Below are positions 10,194 to 25,419 of a stretch of DNA of 64,000 nt, piece after piece. The stretch's first letter is position 1, and each line of letters starts with the position of its first letter. The DNA is from Paeniglutamicibacter kerguelensis. GTDB lineage: Bacteria > Actinomycetota > Actinomycetes > Actinomycetales > Micrococcaceae. The notes beneath the pieces are model-generated. The model saw nothing but the letters and a program-made list of their open reading frames with translations. It searched no databases and was not told where the DNA came from. Both the position numbers and the translations under genes were made by a program. Where the stretch lies: contig NZ_JAGIOF010000001.1 in assembly GCF_017876535.1 (NCBI RefSeq), positions 868,001 to 932,000 on the forward strand, written 5' to 3'.

Positions 10194-10346
10194 CAAGTTT
10201 GTTGATACCAATTTATTTATTTTATTGGTGAATGGTTTCAGGGTCCGCACCCCCGTGCGGGGACCTGGGGCAATTTGCCGGGATTTTTTTACTTGGTGCA
10301 ACCCGGCCGACTTTTTCCAGTCGGCGTGATGGTTGTGTCTGTATTT

Positions 10347-15578
<5,232 letters not shown>

Positions 15579-15614
15579 AAACACCACACACATTGATGTG
15601 TGGCGAGAAACGCT

Positions 15615-15646
15615 GCGTCCACTATACGGTCCCGAAACAACAACCC
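15615..15646 (+). other. Right arm of the 23S RNase III processing stem
   Basis: Complementary to 12232-12263 across the 23S gene, as described for that arm. Confidence 0.7.
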
Positions 15647-15752
15647 ATTGTTTTTTCGCGGAACAACCAAACATGTATCACCACTAGTGATACCACTGTA
15701 ACCCCAGGTTCACCACGCCGCCGGAGCATGCTCCGCGGCGGCGGTACAGGAG

Positions 15753-15869
15753 TTACGGCGGTCATAGCGTGGGGGAAACGCCCGGTCCCATACCGAACCC
15801 GGAAGCTAAGACCCACAGCGCCGATGGTACTGCACTCGGGAGGGTGTGGGAGAGTAGGACACCGCCGGA
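15753..15869 (+). rRNA. rrf: 5S ribosomal RNA
   Basis: About 117 bases, from TTACGGCGGTCATAGCGTGG to GAGAGTAGGACACCGCCGGA. The terminal helix (ACGGCGGTC with GACACCGCCG) and the CCCATACCGAACCCGGAAG loop are canonical. A hairpin with GCCGCCG/CGGCGGC arms lies just before it at about 15717-15742. Confidence 0.95.
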
Positions 15870-15880
15870 CCATTCGTCCC

Positions 15881-15911
15881 GGAACCCCCCAGCCTGTGGC
15901 TGGGGGGTTCC
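15881..15911 (+). terminator. rRNA operon terminator
   Basis: A perfect 14-bp stem (15881-15894 with 15898-15911) with a TGT loop lies 11 bases after 5S and is followed by a weak T-run. Confidence 0.85.
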
Positions 15912-16242
15912 GATGTTTAACCACTAAACCGGCACACCAGGCCGCAGCAAGCGTAGGTTCGGTCTATCGCAAATAAGGCGCCGGCATGAGCAGGTGGACA
16001 ACATATGCAGGGATTTGATGTGTTGAATCTCATGCAGTTCCAGAAGCGGCGTCGTTGCGTTGCGCACTATTATCACAATTCACCGAAGCGATTCGGTAGC
16101 CTCGTCTAAGATAGATGAAGGCGTTAAATGCCCTGCAGAGGGCAATAAGTTTTTATAGGTGGGCTTCCGTATCGAAAGCGGTGGTCCACTAATTCATGCG
16201 TGGGGTCCAAAACTGAAGACCCTTTTGAGAGGAACACATCTA
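15912..16242 (+). other. 331-bp leader/intergenic region before the RGG-repeat gene
   Basis: No gene is supported. The frame open from 16159 has no ribosome site and its 28 extra residues do not resemble the downstream protein. TAAGAT at 16107-16112 is a possible -10 box. Small hairpins (CCGAA/TTCGG near 16083, GCCCT/AGGGC near 16130) suggest a structured 5' leader, but no known riboswitch is recognisable. Confidence 0.5.
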
Positions 16243-18774
16243 GTGTCAAACGATAACAAGGGCTTCGGGTCTTCGGACAACCGCGACCGCGGCGGTTTTA
16301 ATCGCAACAACAACGATCGCGGTGGCTTCCGTGGCGGCAACGACCGTGGTGGATACCAGGGTGGCGACCGCCGCGAAGGTGGCTTCAAGCCCCGCGAAGA
16401 CCGTGGCGGATTCCGTGGCGGCGATGACCGCCGCGAAGGTGGCTTCAAGCCCCGCGAAGACCGCGGTGGATTCTCCGGTGGCGACCGCCGCGAAGGTGGC
16501 TTCAAGCCCCGTGAAGACCGTGGCGGATTCCGTGGCGGCGATGACCGCCGCGAAGGTGGCTTCAAGCCCCGCGAAGACCGCGGTGGATTCTCCGGTGGCG
16601 ACCGCCGCGAAGGTGGCTTCAAGCCCCGTGAAGACCGTGGCGGATTCCGTGGCGGCGATGACCGCCGCGAAGGTGGCTTCAAGCCCCGCGAAGACCGCGG
16701 TGGATTCTCCGGTGGCGACCGCCGCGAAGGTGGCTTCAAGCCCCGTGAAGACCGTGGCGGATTCCGTGGCGGCGATGACCGCCGCGAAGGTGGCTTCAAG
16801 CCCCGCGAAGACCGCGGTGGATTCTCCGGTGGCGACCGCCGCGAAGGTGGCTTCAAGCCCCGCGAAGACCGCGGTGGCTTCCGTGGCGGCGATGACCGCC
16901 GCGAAGGTGGCTTCAAGCCCCGCGAAGACCGCGGTGGATACCAGGGTGGCGACCGCCGCGAAGGTGGCTTCAAGCCCCGCGAAGACCGCGGTGGCTTCCG
17001 TGGCGGCAACGACCGTGGTGGATACCAGGGTGGCGACCGCCGTGAAGGTGGCTTCAAGCCCCGCGAAGACCGTGGCGGATTCCGTGGCGGCGATGACCGC
17101 CGTGAAGGTGGCTTCAAGCCCCGCGAAGACCGTGGCGGATTCCGTGGCGGCGATGACCGCCGTGAAGGTGGCTTCAAGCCCCGCGAAGACCGTGGCGGAT
17201 TCCGTGGCGGCGATGACCGCCGTGAAAGTGGCTTCAAGCCCCGCGAAGACCGCGGTGGCTTCCGTGGCGGCAACGACCGCCGTGAAGGTGGCTTCAAGCC
17301 CCGCGAAGACCGCGGTGGCTTCCGTGGCGGCAACGACCGTGGTGGATACCAGGGTGGCGACCGCCGCGAGGGTGGCTTCAAGCCGCGCGAAGACCGTGGC
17401 GGCTTCAAGCCCCGTGAAGACCGTGGCGGCTTCAAGCCCCGTGAAGACCGTGGCGGCTTCAAGCCCCGTGAAGACCGTGGTGGATTCCGTGGCGGCGATG
17501 ACCGCCGTGAAGGTGGCTTCAAGCCGCGCGAAGACCGTGGTGGATACCAGGGTGGCGACCGCCGTGAAGGTGGCTTCAAGCCGCGCGAAGACCGTGGTGG
17601 ATACCAGGGTGGCGACCGCCGCGAAGGTGGCTTCAAGCCCCGCGAAGACCGCGGTGGCTTCAAGCCCCGCGAAGACCGCGGTGGCTTCCGTGGCGGCAAC
17701 GACCGCCGCGAAGGTGGCTTCAAGCCCCGCGAAGACCGCGGTGGCTTCAAACCGCGCACCGATGCCAGCACAGCTGATCTCGAATCGCTGCGCGACGAAG
17801 AGGCCGCACGCCGTAACCACAATCCGGCCGACCTGCGCAGCTCCAACAACCCGGACCGTGGCCGTTCGCCGGAAATCGACGCCGATGTAACGGGCAAGGA
17901 ACTTGACCGCATCACCCGTGCGGAACTGCGCTACCTTGACGACACCAACAACGAGTGGGTCTCCAAGCACCTGGTCATGGCCGGCCGCTTGATTGACATC
18001 AACCCGCAGCTTGCCTACGAGCACACCATTGCAGCCAGCCGTCGTGGCGGCCGCGTGGCAGTCGTTCGTGAAGCAGTTGGCTTGGCCGCGTACGCAGCCG
18101 GCGAATTCGCAGAGGCGCTGCGTGAATTCCGCACGCACCGCCGCATCAGCGGCAACAACCTGCACCTTCCGTTGATCGCCGATTCGGAGCGCGGCATCGG
18201 CCGTCCGGAGAAGGCCCTTGAAATCGCCCACAGCGACGTCATCGAGACCCTTGACGCCAACGGCAAGGTCGAGATGGCCATGGTTGCCTCGGGCGCCCAG
18301 AACGATCTCGGCAACCTCGAAGCAGCAGTCACAGAGCTTGAGATCCCGCAGCTGGAACTCAACCGCGCCTTCAGCTACAGCCCGCGCCTGTTCTCGGCAT
18401 ACGCCGACGCACTGGAAAACGTGGGCCGCACCGAGGAAGCGGCAACCTGGCGAAACCAGATTGCCGTTGCCGAGGAAGCCCTGGGCACCGGACAGTTCGA
18501 AGAGCCGGAAATCATCGACTTCGGTGAAGACGACGAAACCGATGTACGCCGCCCGCGTGCCCGCGACATCGTTGGCTCCGAAGCCCGCGAGGACGACGAA
18601 TCGGAAGAGGCCACGGCCCTTTCCGACGAAGATGCAGTCACCGAAATCGACGCCGAGTCGCTGGAGTCGTCGACCGACGAGTCCAACCCGGAGCTCGATG
18701 ACGAAGACGAAACCATCATCAACGTCAACGGCGCGGACCCGGTCATCGACCAGGACGAAAACGACGAAAAGTAG
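16243..18774 (+). CDS. Giant RGG/RED-repeat protein with C-terminal TPR-like domain and acidic tail
   Basis: A GTG start at 16243 (SNDNKGFGSSDNRDRGG) with ribosome site GAGAGGA gives 843 residues. Residues about 14-506 are low complexity: some 25 copies of FKPREDRGG, linked by FRGGDDRREGG, FSGGDRREGG or YQGGDRREGG, in units of 19-20 residues. Residues about 545-745 are helical and TPR-like (ELRYLDDTNNEWVSKHLVMA, then paired helices). Residues from about 752 are strongly acidic, ending DQDENDEK. RGG-type repeats in other proteins bind RNA and drive phase separation, so an RNA- or ribosome-linked role is a reasonable inference only. Position between tyrS/rRNA and the HAD/tlyA genes matches M. 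tuberculosis Rv1691, a much shorter TPR protein as I recall. The repeat number may be affected by assembly. Confidence 0.9.
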   Translation: MSNDNKGFGSSDNRDRGGFNRNNNDRGGFRGGNDRGGYQGGDRREGGFKPREDRGGFRGGDDRREGGFKPREDRGGFSGGDRREGGFKPREDRGGFRGGDDRREGGFKPREDRGGFSGGDRREGGFKPREDRGGFRGGDDRREGGFKPREDRGGFSGGDRREGGFKPREDRGGFRGGDDRREGGFKPREDRGGFSGGDRREGGFKPREDRGGFRGGDDRREGGFKPREDRGGYQGGDRREGGFKPREDRGGFRGGNDRGGYQGGDRREGGFKPREDRGGFRGGDDRREGGFKPREDRGGFRGGDDRREGGFKPREDRGGFRGGDDRRESGFKPREDRGGFRGGNDRREGGFKPREDRGGFRGGNDRGGYQGGDRREGGFKPREDRGGFKPREDRGGFKPREDRGGFKPREDRGGFRGGDDRREGGFKPREDRGGYQGGDRREGGFKPREDRGGYQGGDRREGGFKPREDRGGFKPREDRGGFRGGNDRREGGFKPREDRGGFKPRTDASTADLESLRDEEAARRNHNPADLRSSNNPDRGRSPEIDADVTGKELDRITRAELRYLDDTNNEWVSKHLVMAGRLIDINPQLAYEHTIAASRRGGRVAVVREAVGLAAYAAGEFAEALREFRTHRRISGNNLHLPLIADSERGIGRPEKALEIAHSDVIETLDANGKVEMAMVASGAQNDLGNLEAAVTELEIPQLELNRAFSYSPRLFSAYADALENVGRTEEAATWRNQIAVAEEALGTGQFEEPEIIDFGEDDETDVRRPRARDIVGSEAREDDESEEATALSDEDAVTEIDAESLESSTDESNPELDDEDETIINVNGADPVIDQDENDEK
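16330..17765 (+). repeat. Tandem 57/60-bp coding repeats with 117-bp higher-order unit
   Basis: The coding repeat alternates a 60-bp unit (20 residues, GGFKPREDRGGFRGGDDRRE) and a 57-bp unit (19 residues, FSGG type). Together they form a 117-bp unit seen at phase positions 16401, 16518, 16635, 16752 and 16869, nearly identical including synonymous choices. Later copies mix YQGG units, 60-bp FRGGDD runs (17090-17230) and a four-fold run of the bare 27-bp FKPREDRGG unit (17370-17480). All units are multiples of three, so expansions keep the frame. Confidence 0.95.
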
Positions 18775-18789
18775 GAATTCGATCCACCC

Positions 18790-19782
18790 ATGTTGATCTC
18801 AGGTTTTGACGCGCTGCTCTCCGATCTTGACGGCGTCGTCTATGCCGGCAACGGTGCAATACCCAATGCCATCGAGGCCCTGAACAGATTGAGCGAGCAT
18901 TCGATTGCGTTGGCTTACGTCACCAACAATGCCTCGCGCTCTCCAAAGGCCGTTGCCGCGCACCTGAGTGAACTGGGCGCCCCCGCATCCGCCGGACAAG
19001 TATTTGGTTCGGCGGATGCGGGAGCCGAACTCCTCGCACAAAAGCTCCCGCGGGGATCCAAGATCCTCGTGGTCGGCAGTTCCTACCTCCGTGACTGCGT
19101 CACCGCGTTCGGCATGGAACTGGTCACCAGCCACCTTGACGGCCCGCATGGCGTCATCCAAGGATTCGACCCTTCGATCGGTTGGAAGGACCTGGCCGAG
19201 GCCGCCTTCGCGATCAACCGCGGAGCCGTCTGGGTGGCCACGAACACCGATCAAACCATTCCACGGGCCGAGGGCATCGCCCCCGGGAACGGAATGCTCG
19301 TTGCCGCCGTGCAGGCCGCAACCACTGTCAAGCCATTCGTGGCAGGCAAGCCCGAACCGCTGCTCTTCCAGCGCGCGGCGGAAAACTTTGAGGCGACACG
19401 CCCCCTGGTGGTGGGCGACAGGCTCGACACCGACATCCTGGGCGGAAACAACGCCGGCTACAGCACAGTTCTTGTCCTTACGGGCGTTGACACCGCGGCC
19501 ACGGCGTTGGCTGCGCGAACGGCCGAACGCCCGGACTTCCTGATCCGGGACCTGGGCGAACTTTATGTTCCCTATCCGACCGTCCGGGCCACCGGATTCG
19601 GCATCCGCTGCGGCGAGGCCTTCGCATCCGTCGACGCCGAAACCATCACCATCGACGGGGACGAGAACGATCTCAACGCCTGGCGTGCCGCCTGCGCCGC
19701 CTGGTGGCTGGCCCATCCCCATGTCGACGAAGCGACCTCCCCGTTGACCGTCTTTACGCAAACCGTCGGCAACAGGGCGTAA
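18790..19782 (+). CDS. HAD-superfamily IIA phosphatase (NagD/PGP-like; Rv1692-type)
   Basis: A 330-residue HAD hydrolase. Motif I is DLDGVVYAG, with Asp12 as nucleophile and Asp14 as acid/base. Motif II is the YVTNNASRS segment at about residues 43-51. The C2-type cap lies between motifs II and III. GKPEPLLF supplies the motif III Lys and VVGDRLDTDILGGNNAGY the motif IV Asp pair. A C-terminal extension of about 60 residues follows. The M. tuberculosis gene in this position (Rv1692) is a glycerol-3-phosphate phosphatase; the same activity is likely but inferred from synteny. It starts 15 bp after the repeat-protein gene, probably in one operon. Confidence 0.88.
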   Translation: MLISGFDALLSDLDGVVYAGNGAIPNAIEALNRLSEHSIALAYVTNNASRSPKAVAAHLSELGAPASAGQVFGSADAGAELLAQKLPRGSKILVVGSSYLRDCVTAFGMELVTSHLDGPHGVIQGFDPSIGWKDLAEAAFAINRGAVWVATNTDQTIPRAEGIAPGNGMLVAAVQAATTVKPFVAGKPEPLLFQRAAENFEATRPLVVGDRLDTDILGGNNAGYSTVLVLTGVDTAATALAARTAERPDFLIRDLGELYVPYPTVRATGFGIRCGEAFASVDAETITIDGDENDLNAWRAACAAWWLAHPHVDEATSPLTVFTQTVGNRA

Positions 19783-19793
19783 GCTCGAAACCG

Positions 19794-20015
19794 ATGATGA
19801 GCACCAACAACTCTCCAAACCCAGGCGATTTCGCGCGCCCGGTCCCGGCCCCGCCACAAGGGTCGTATAAGGGCGACGACGCTGGCACTACGACCAGTCT
19901 TGACGTCTTGGAATCCCTTGCGGGGCTGCCGGTTGCGCAGCACCTGGCCATCTACGAAGACCTCCACGGCCAGCTTTCAGCCGACCTCGGATCAACCTCA
20001 CAGGAGCAATGGTGA
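19794..20015 (+). CDS. Small conserved protein (Rv1693-like)
   Basis: A 73-residue protein starting at the tandem ATGATG (19794 or 19797). The first half is Pro/Asn-rich and probably disordered. The second half, SLDVLESLAGLPVAQHLAIY followed by EDLHGQLSADL, is one or two amphipathic helices. Small proteins of this type sit directly before tlyA across actinobacteria. Its stop TGA overlaps the tlyA GTG start by four bases (GTGA), so the two are translationally coupled. Function unknown. Confidence 0.75.
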   Translation: MMSTNNSPNPGDFARPVPAPPQGSYKGDDAGTTTSLDVLESLAGLPVAQHLAIYEDLHGQLSADLGSTSQEQW

Positions 20016-20818
20016 GCAGGCTCGACCAAGAACTAGTCATCCGCGGTCTAGCCAGGTCCCGGACCGAAGGCGCGCGCCTGATTGCCGACGGACGTGTATT
20101 GATCGGGGGAGTGGCAGAGTCGAAGGCCGCCAAGACCGTTGATGCGACAACGCCGATCAAGGTCAAGGCAACCGAGGGCGAGGAATTCGTCAGCCGCGCC
20201 GGCCACAAGCTCGCCGGCGCACTTGCCGTGTTCGATCGGGTATCCGTCGCCGGAAAACGCTGCCTTGACGCCGGTGCATCGACCGGCGGATTCACGGACG
20301 TGCTCCTGCGCCGAGGCGCCGACCACGTCGAGGCCGTGGATGTCGGACACGACCAACTCGTACTCGAATTGCGTGCAAACCCCAGCGTCCACGTCCATGA
20401 AGGCATGAACGTCCGCTACCTCGATCCCGAAGACATCGGGGGAACTGTGCAGCTGGTCGTCGCCGACCTCTCGTTCATTTCACTCACCCTGGTCATGAAG
20501 GCGCTTGCCGGCGCCACGGTTCCCGGCGGCGACCTGGTGCTCATGGTCAAGCCGCAATTCGAGATCGGCCGCGAACAACTTTCCCGCACGGGCGTGGTGA
20601 ACAGCCCGCTCCAGCGGCGCAAGGCCGTTGACTCGGTGCTGGCCTCCGGATACGAGGCCGGACTTACGGTCCACGGTCTCGCTAGAAGCCCACTGCCCGG
20701 CCAAGACGGGAATGTCGAGTTCTTCCTGTGGCTGCAAAAGGACGCCGAGCCCAACGTAACAGCTTCCGCACTATCCCGCGTCGACACCGGCGCCTGGCCG
20801 GACGTTGACTATTCTTAG
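20012..20818 (+). CDS. tlyA: TlyA family rRNA 2'-O-methyltransferase
   Basis: A 268-residue protein with an N-terminal S4 RNA-binding domain (residues 1-60, RLDQELVIRGLARSRTEG) and an FtsJ/RrmJ-type methyltransferase domain. The SAM motif is LDAGASTGGFTDVLL at about residues 87-101, and VVADLSFIS and MVKPQFE carry the catalytic Asp and Lys. TlyA methylates 16S C1409 and 23S C1920 in mycobacteria and sets capreomycin sensitivity. Start choice: AGGAG at 20002-20006 is only two bases from the ATG at 20009 but five from the GTG at 20012, which also gives a GTGA overlap, so I favour GTG. Confidence 0.95.
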   Translation: MSRLDQELVIRGLARSRTEGARLIADGRVLIGGVAESKAAKTVDATTPIKVKATEGEEFVSRAGHKLAGALAVFDRVSVAGKRCLDAGASTGGFTDVLLRRGADHVEAVDVGHDQLVLELRANPSVHVHEGMNVRYLDPEDIGGTVQLVVADLSFISLTLVMKALAGATVPGGDLVLMVKPQFEIGREQLSRTGVVNSPLQRRKAVDSVLASGYEAGLTVHGLARSPLPGQDGNVEFFLWLQKDAEPNVTASALSRVDTGAWPDVDYS

Positions 20819-20875
20819 ACCTGTTGGCATCTGACCTGATGTCCCTGGCCTTCGGTCATCCGAGGAAAGGAACGC

Positions 20876-21910
20876 ATGCGTAGGATCTTAGTCCTGACAC
20901 ATACCGGCCGAAATGATGCACTTTTGGCAGCCGTGGATACCTGTTCACGGCTGCGCGAATCCGGCTTGATTCCGGTGATGCGTCGACTCGAAATGCAGGC
21001 AGTACGCAACACCGTCGAGGGGGAGCTTCTCGAGGTGGAGGTCCTCGACGAAGACACAAGCCTTGACTCGATCGACCTCGGAGTGGTCCTTGGCGGCGAC
21101 GGCAGCGTGCTGCGTGCGGCCGAACTGGTCCGCAACGCTGGCGTCCCCTTGCTGGGCGTCAACCTCGGCCACGTCGGGTTCCTTGCCGAAAGCGAACGCA
21201 CCGCCCTGCAGGAGACCGTGCAGGCCGTTGCCGACCGCAGCTACACCGTCGAGGAACGCATGGCTATCGACGTCCAGGTGTGGCTGGACAACCGCCGCAT
21301 CGCCCATACCTGGGCCCTGAACGAGGCAGCCATCGAAAAGGCCAACCGCGAACGCATGATCGAGGTGGTCATGGAGGTCGACGGACGCCCGCTGAGCACC
21401 TTTGGCTGCGACGGAGTCGTCATGGCCACACCCACGGGCTCCACCGCATACGCCTTCTCGGCCGGCGGCCCCGTCGTGTGGCCGGAGGTCGAAGCCTTGG
21501 TGATGGTCCCGATCAGCGCGCACGCACTCTTCGCCAAGCCCCTGGTTGTCGCCCCCACCTCTCGCCTGGCTATTGAGATACTGACCCGCACCGACGCCCA
21601 GGCGGTACTCTGGTGCGACGGGCGGCGCACCATCGAGCTCCCGCCGGGGGCACGCGTGGAGGTCACCAGGTCCGGGATGCCGGTCAAGCTGGCACGGTTG
21701 AACCAGACGCCGTTCTCGGAACGGCTGGTGAACAAGTTCGAGCTACCCATCCAGGGCTGGCGCGGACCGGTGGAGCCGAAGGACCGGGAAACCGCAACCA
21801 CGGCCCTGCCGATCCTCACCCCGCCGCTCTTGGTGGTGGAACCACGCCATCATGAACCGAAACCGGAACCGGACCCACTCACAGGCAAGGAACATCGGAG
21901 GCAGCTGTGA
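20876..21910 (+). CDS. nadK: NAD kinase
   Basis: A 344-residue ATP/polyphosphate NAD kinase making NADP. The GGDG catalytic loop (VVLGGDGSVLRAAE) is at about residues 70-83. The LGVNLGHVGFL motif, the NE of LNEAAIEK and the TPTGSTAYAFSAGGP region bind NAD. The C-terminal ~55 residues (Pro/Glu rich) exceed the core family and are probably disordered. The ATG at 20876 follows GAGGAAAGG. The stop overlaps the recN GTG by four bases. Confidence 0.96.
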   Translation: MRRILVLTHTGRNDALLAAVDTCSRLRESGLIPVMRRLEMQAVRNTVEGELLEVEVLDEDTSLDSIDLGVVLGGDGSVLRAAELVRNAGVPLLGVNLGHVGFLAESERTALQETVQAVADRSYTVEERMAIDVQVWLDNRRIAHTWALNEAAIEKANRERMIEVVMEVDGRPLSTFGCDGVVMATPTGSTAYAFSAGGPVVWPEVEALVMVPISAHALFAKPLVVAPTSRLAIEILTRTDAQAVLWCDGRRTIELPPGARVEVTRSGMPVKLARLNQTPFSERLVNKFELPIQGWRGPVEPKDRETATTALPILTPPLLVVEPRHHEPKPEPDPLTGKEHRRQL

Positions 21911-23640
21911 TCCAGGAAATCCGAATTAGCGATCTGGGCGTAATTTCCCAGGCAACATTGCCCCTGGGGCCCGGCTTCAGCGTCGTCACGGGTGAAACCG
22001 GCGCGGGCAAGACCATGGTCATCACGGCCCTGGGACTGCTGCTGGGCCGCCGTGCCGACGCCGGCGCCGTCCGCCACGGGTCCAAGCAGGCCGTTGCGGA
22101 TGCCACGTTGGTGCTTCCCGCAACGAGCAAGGTGCTGGACCGGGCCGAAGAGGCCGGCGCCATTGTTGAACGCTTCGACAACGAAGCCGAACTCATCATC
22201 ACCCGGACGTTGTCGGCGGAGGGGCGCAGCCGCGCCTCGATCGGCGGGCGTGCCGCACCGGTGGGTGTCTTGGTGGAACTCGGCGAAGACCTCATCGCGA
22301 TCCACGGGCAAACCGACCAGATGCGGCTCAAGGGTGCCGCCACCCAGCGGGCCTCGCTGGACAAGTTTGCCGGCGCGCCCCTGGGCAAGCTCCTTGCCTC
22401 CTACCAAGACGTCTTTGACCGCTGGGGCCAGGCCAACAGCGAGCTGGAGACGCTCACCGCGGCCTCGCGTGAACGCATCCGGGAAGCAGAGTCCCTGCAG
22501 GTGGCCCTCGAGGAAATCGATGCTGTTGATCCGCAGCCGGCCGAGGACTCCAACCTGAAGAACGAATCGCTCAAGCTCTCCAACGTCGAGGCGCTGCGCA
22601 CCTCCGCAAACCTGGCGCACGAGTCGCTGAACAGCGAAGCCTACGACGCCGTCAGCGTCATTACACTCGTGGAAGCGGCCAAACACGCGCTTGACCAAGT
22701 GGCGGCCGACGACCCGGAGATGAAGTCGCTGGCCGAGCGCCTCAACGAAATCGGCATCCTTGCCGCTGAGGCGTCGACCGATCTTGCAGCATACCTTTCG
22801 GACCTGGATTCCGAGGGACCGGAGCGCTTGGCCGCCCTGGAGGAACGCCGCGCGGACCTCAACAGGCTCATTCGGAAGTACGCCCCCAGCGTTGACGAGG
22901 TCATTGCCTGGGCCGACGCGGCACGCATCCGACTGGCCGAGATCCAGGGCGACGACGGCCGCATCGAGGCCCTGCAGGCGGAGACCGAAGCGCTCAAGGC
23001 AGAGGTCGGGCAGCTGGCTGCCAAGCTCAGCAAACTGCGCGCCAAGGCCGCCAAGGACCTGTCCGCTCGCGTGACGGCCGAACTTGCCGCCCTCGCCATG
23101 CCTGACGCCAAGTTCGTCGTGGAGATGGAAACCCTCGACGAGCCGAACCGCTTTGGCCGGGACGCCATTTCCATGCTGTTGCAGCCCCACGCGGGCTCCA
23201 CGCCCCGCCCGCTGGGCAAGGGCGCTTCGGGCGGCGAGCTCTCCCGCGTCATGCTGGCCATCGAGGTCGTACTGGCCGCGGTCGACCCCGTGCCGACCTT
23301 CGTCTTCGATGAAGTCGACGCCGGCGTCGGCGGAAAGGCCGCGGTTGAGATTGGCAAGCGGCTTGCCATGCTTGCCAAGCATGTGCAGGTGATAGTTGTC
23401 ACCCACCTGCCGCAGGTTGCGGCGTACGCGGATCGGCATATCAGGGTCATCAAGTCCTCGAACGCGGCCGCCGCCGACGGTGCGGGATTCACCGCCAGCG
23501 ATGTCGTTCTGCTCGGTGACAATGAGCGGGTACGCGAGTTGGCGCGGATGTTGGCGGGGCAGGAAGATTCCAGCACCGCCCAAGCCCATGCCGAGGAGTT
23601 GCTGAGCGACGCGCAGGAATTGGTTAGCTCGCTCTCCTAA
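21907..23640 (+). CDS. recN: DNA repair protein RecN
   Basis: A 577-residue SMC-like ATPase for double-strand break repair. Walker A GETGAGKT is at residues 29-36 and the family phrase IHGQTDQMRL near residue 130. A long coiled coil spans residues 160-400. The ABC signature KGASGGELSRVMLAIE is at about 437-452, and Walker B FVFDEVDAGVGG and the H-loop VVTHLPQVAAYADRH follow. It starts with GTG overlapping the nadK stop (GTGA). In M. tuberculosis two genes (steA- and mctB-type) follow recN before pyrG; here pyrG follows directly after 86 bp. Confidence 0.96.
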   Translation: MIQEIRISDLGVISQATLPLGPGFSVVTGETGAGKTMVITALGLLLGRRADAGAVRHGSKQAVADATLVLPATSKVLDRAEEAGAIVERFDNEAELIITRTLSAEGRSRASIGGRAAPVGVLVELGEDLIAIHGQTDQMRLKGAATQRASLDKFAGAPLGKLLASYQDVFDRWGQANSELETLTAASRERIREAESLQVALEEIDAVDPQPAEDSNLKNESLKLSNVEALRTSANLAHESLNSEAYDAVSVITLVEAAKHALDQVAADDPEMKSLAERLNEIGILAAEASTDLAAYLSDLDSEGPERLAALEERRADLNRLIRKYAPSVDEVIAWADAARIRLAEIQGDDGRIEALQAETEALKAEVGQLAAKLSKLRAKAAKDLSARVTAELAALAMPDAKFVVEMETLDEPNRFGRDAISMLLQPHAGSTPRPLGKGASGGELSRVMLAIEVVLAAVDPVPTFVFDEVDAGVGGKAAVEIGKRLAMLAKHVQVIVVTHLPQVAAYADRHIRVIKSSNAAAADGAGFTASDVVLLGDNERVRELARMLAGQEDSSTAQAHAEELLSDAQELVSSLS

Positions 23641-23712
23641 ATTCGATTTTCCGCCCGCCTCAACCGGCGAGCATGTAGAGTCATTCCCAATAGGCCAACA
23701 ACGAAAAGGTGA

Positions 23713-25415
<1,703 letters not shown>

Positions 25416-25419
25416 CACC

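Larger units (their letters stand above)
9839..10346 (+). other. rRNA operon promoter and leader region (no protein gene)
   Basis: This 508-bp stretch is distinctly AT-rich between 9990 and 10220 and has no convincing coding frame. It carries two possible promoters, the conserved leader motif at 10170-10193, and two small hairpins (GGTCCGCAC/GTGCGGGGACC near 10239-10263, and GCCGACT/AGTCGGC near 10308-10326) just before the 16S gene. Confidence 0.8.

Noticed and set aside
16330..17765. Tandem array mistaken for a CRISPR locus
   Set aside because: Units are contiguous without unique spacers, are translated in frame, and no cas gene is present.
16194..18231. Very long open frames in other frames and on the minus strand across the repeat gene (up to 661 residues)
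   Set aside because: Every repeat unit is a multiple of three and lacks stops in several frames, so the whole array stays open by periodicity. The alternative products are monotonous (e.g. ATAVFAGLEATF repeats), have no ribosome sites and no similarity to anything known.
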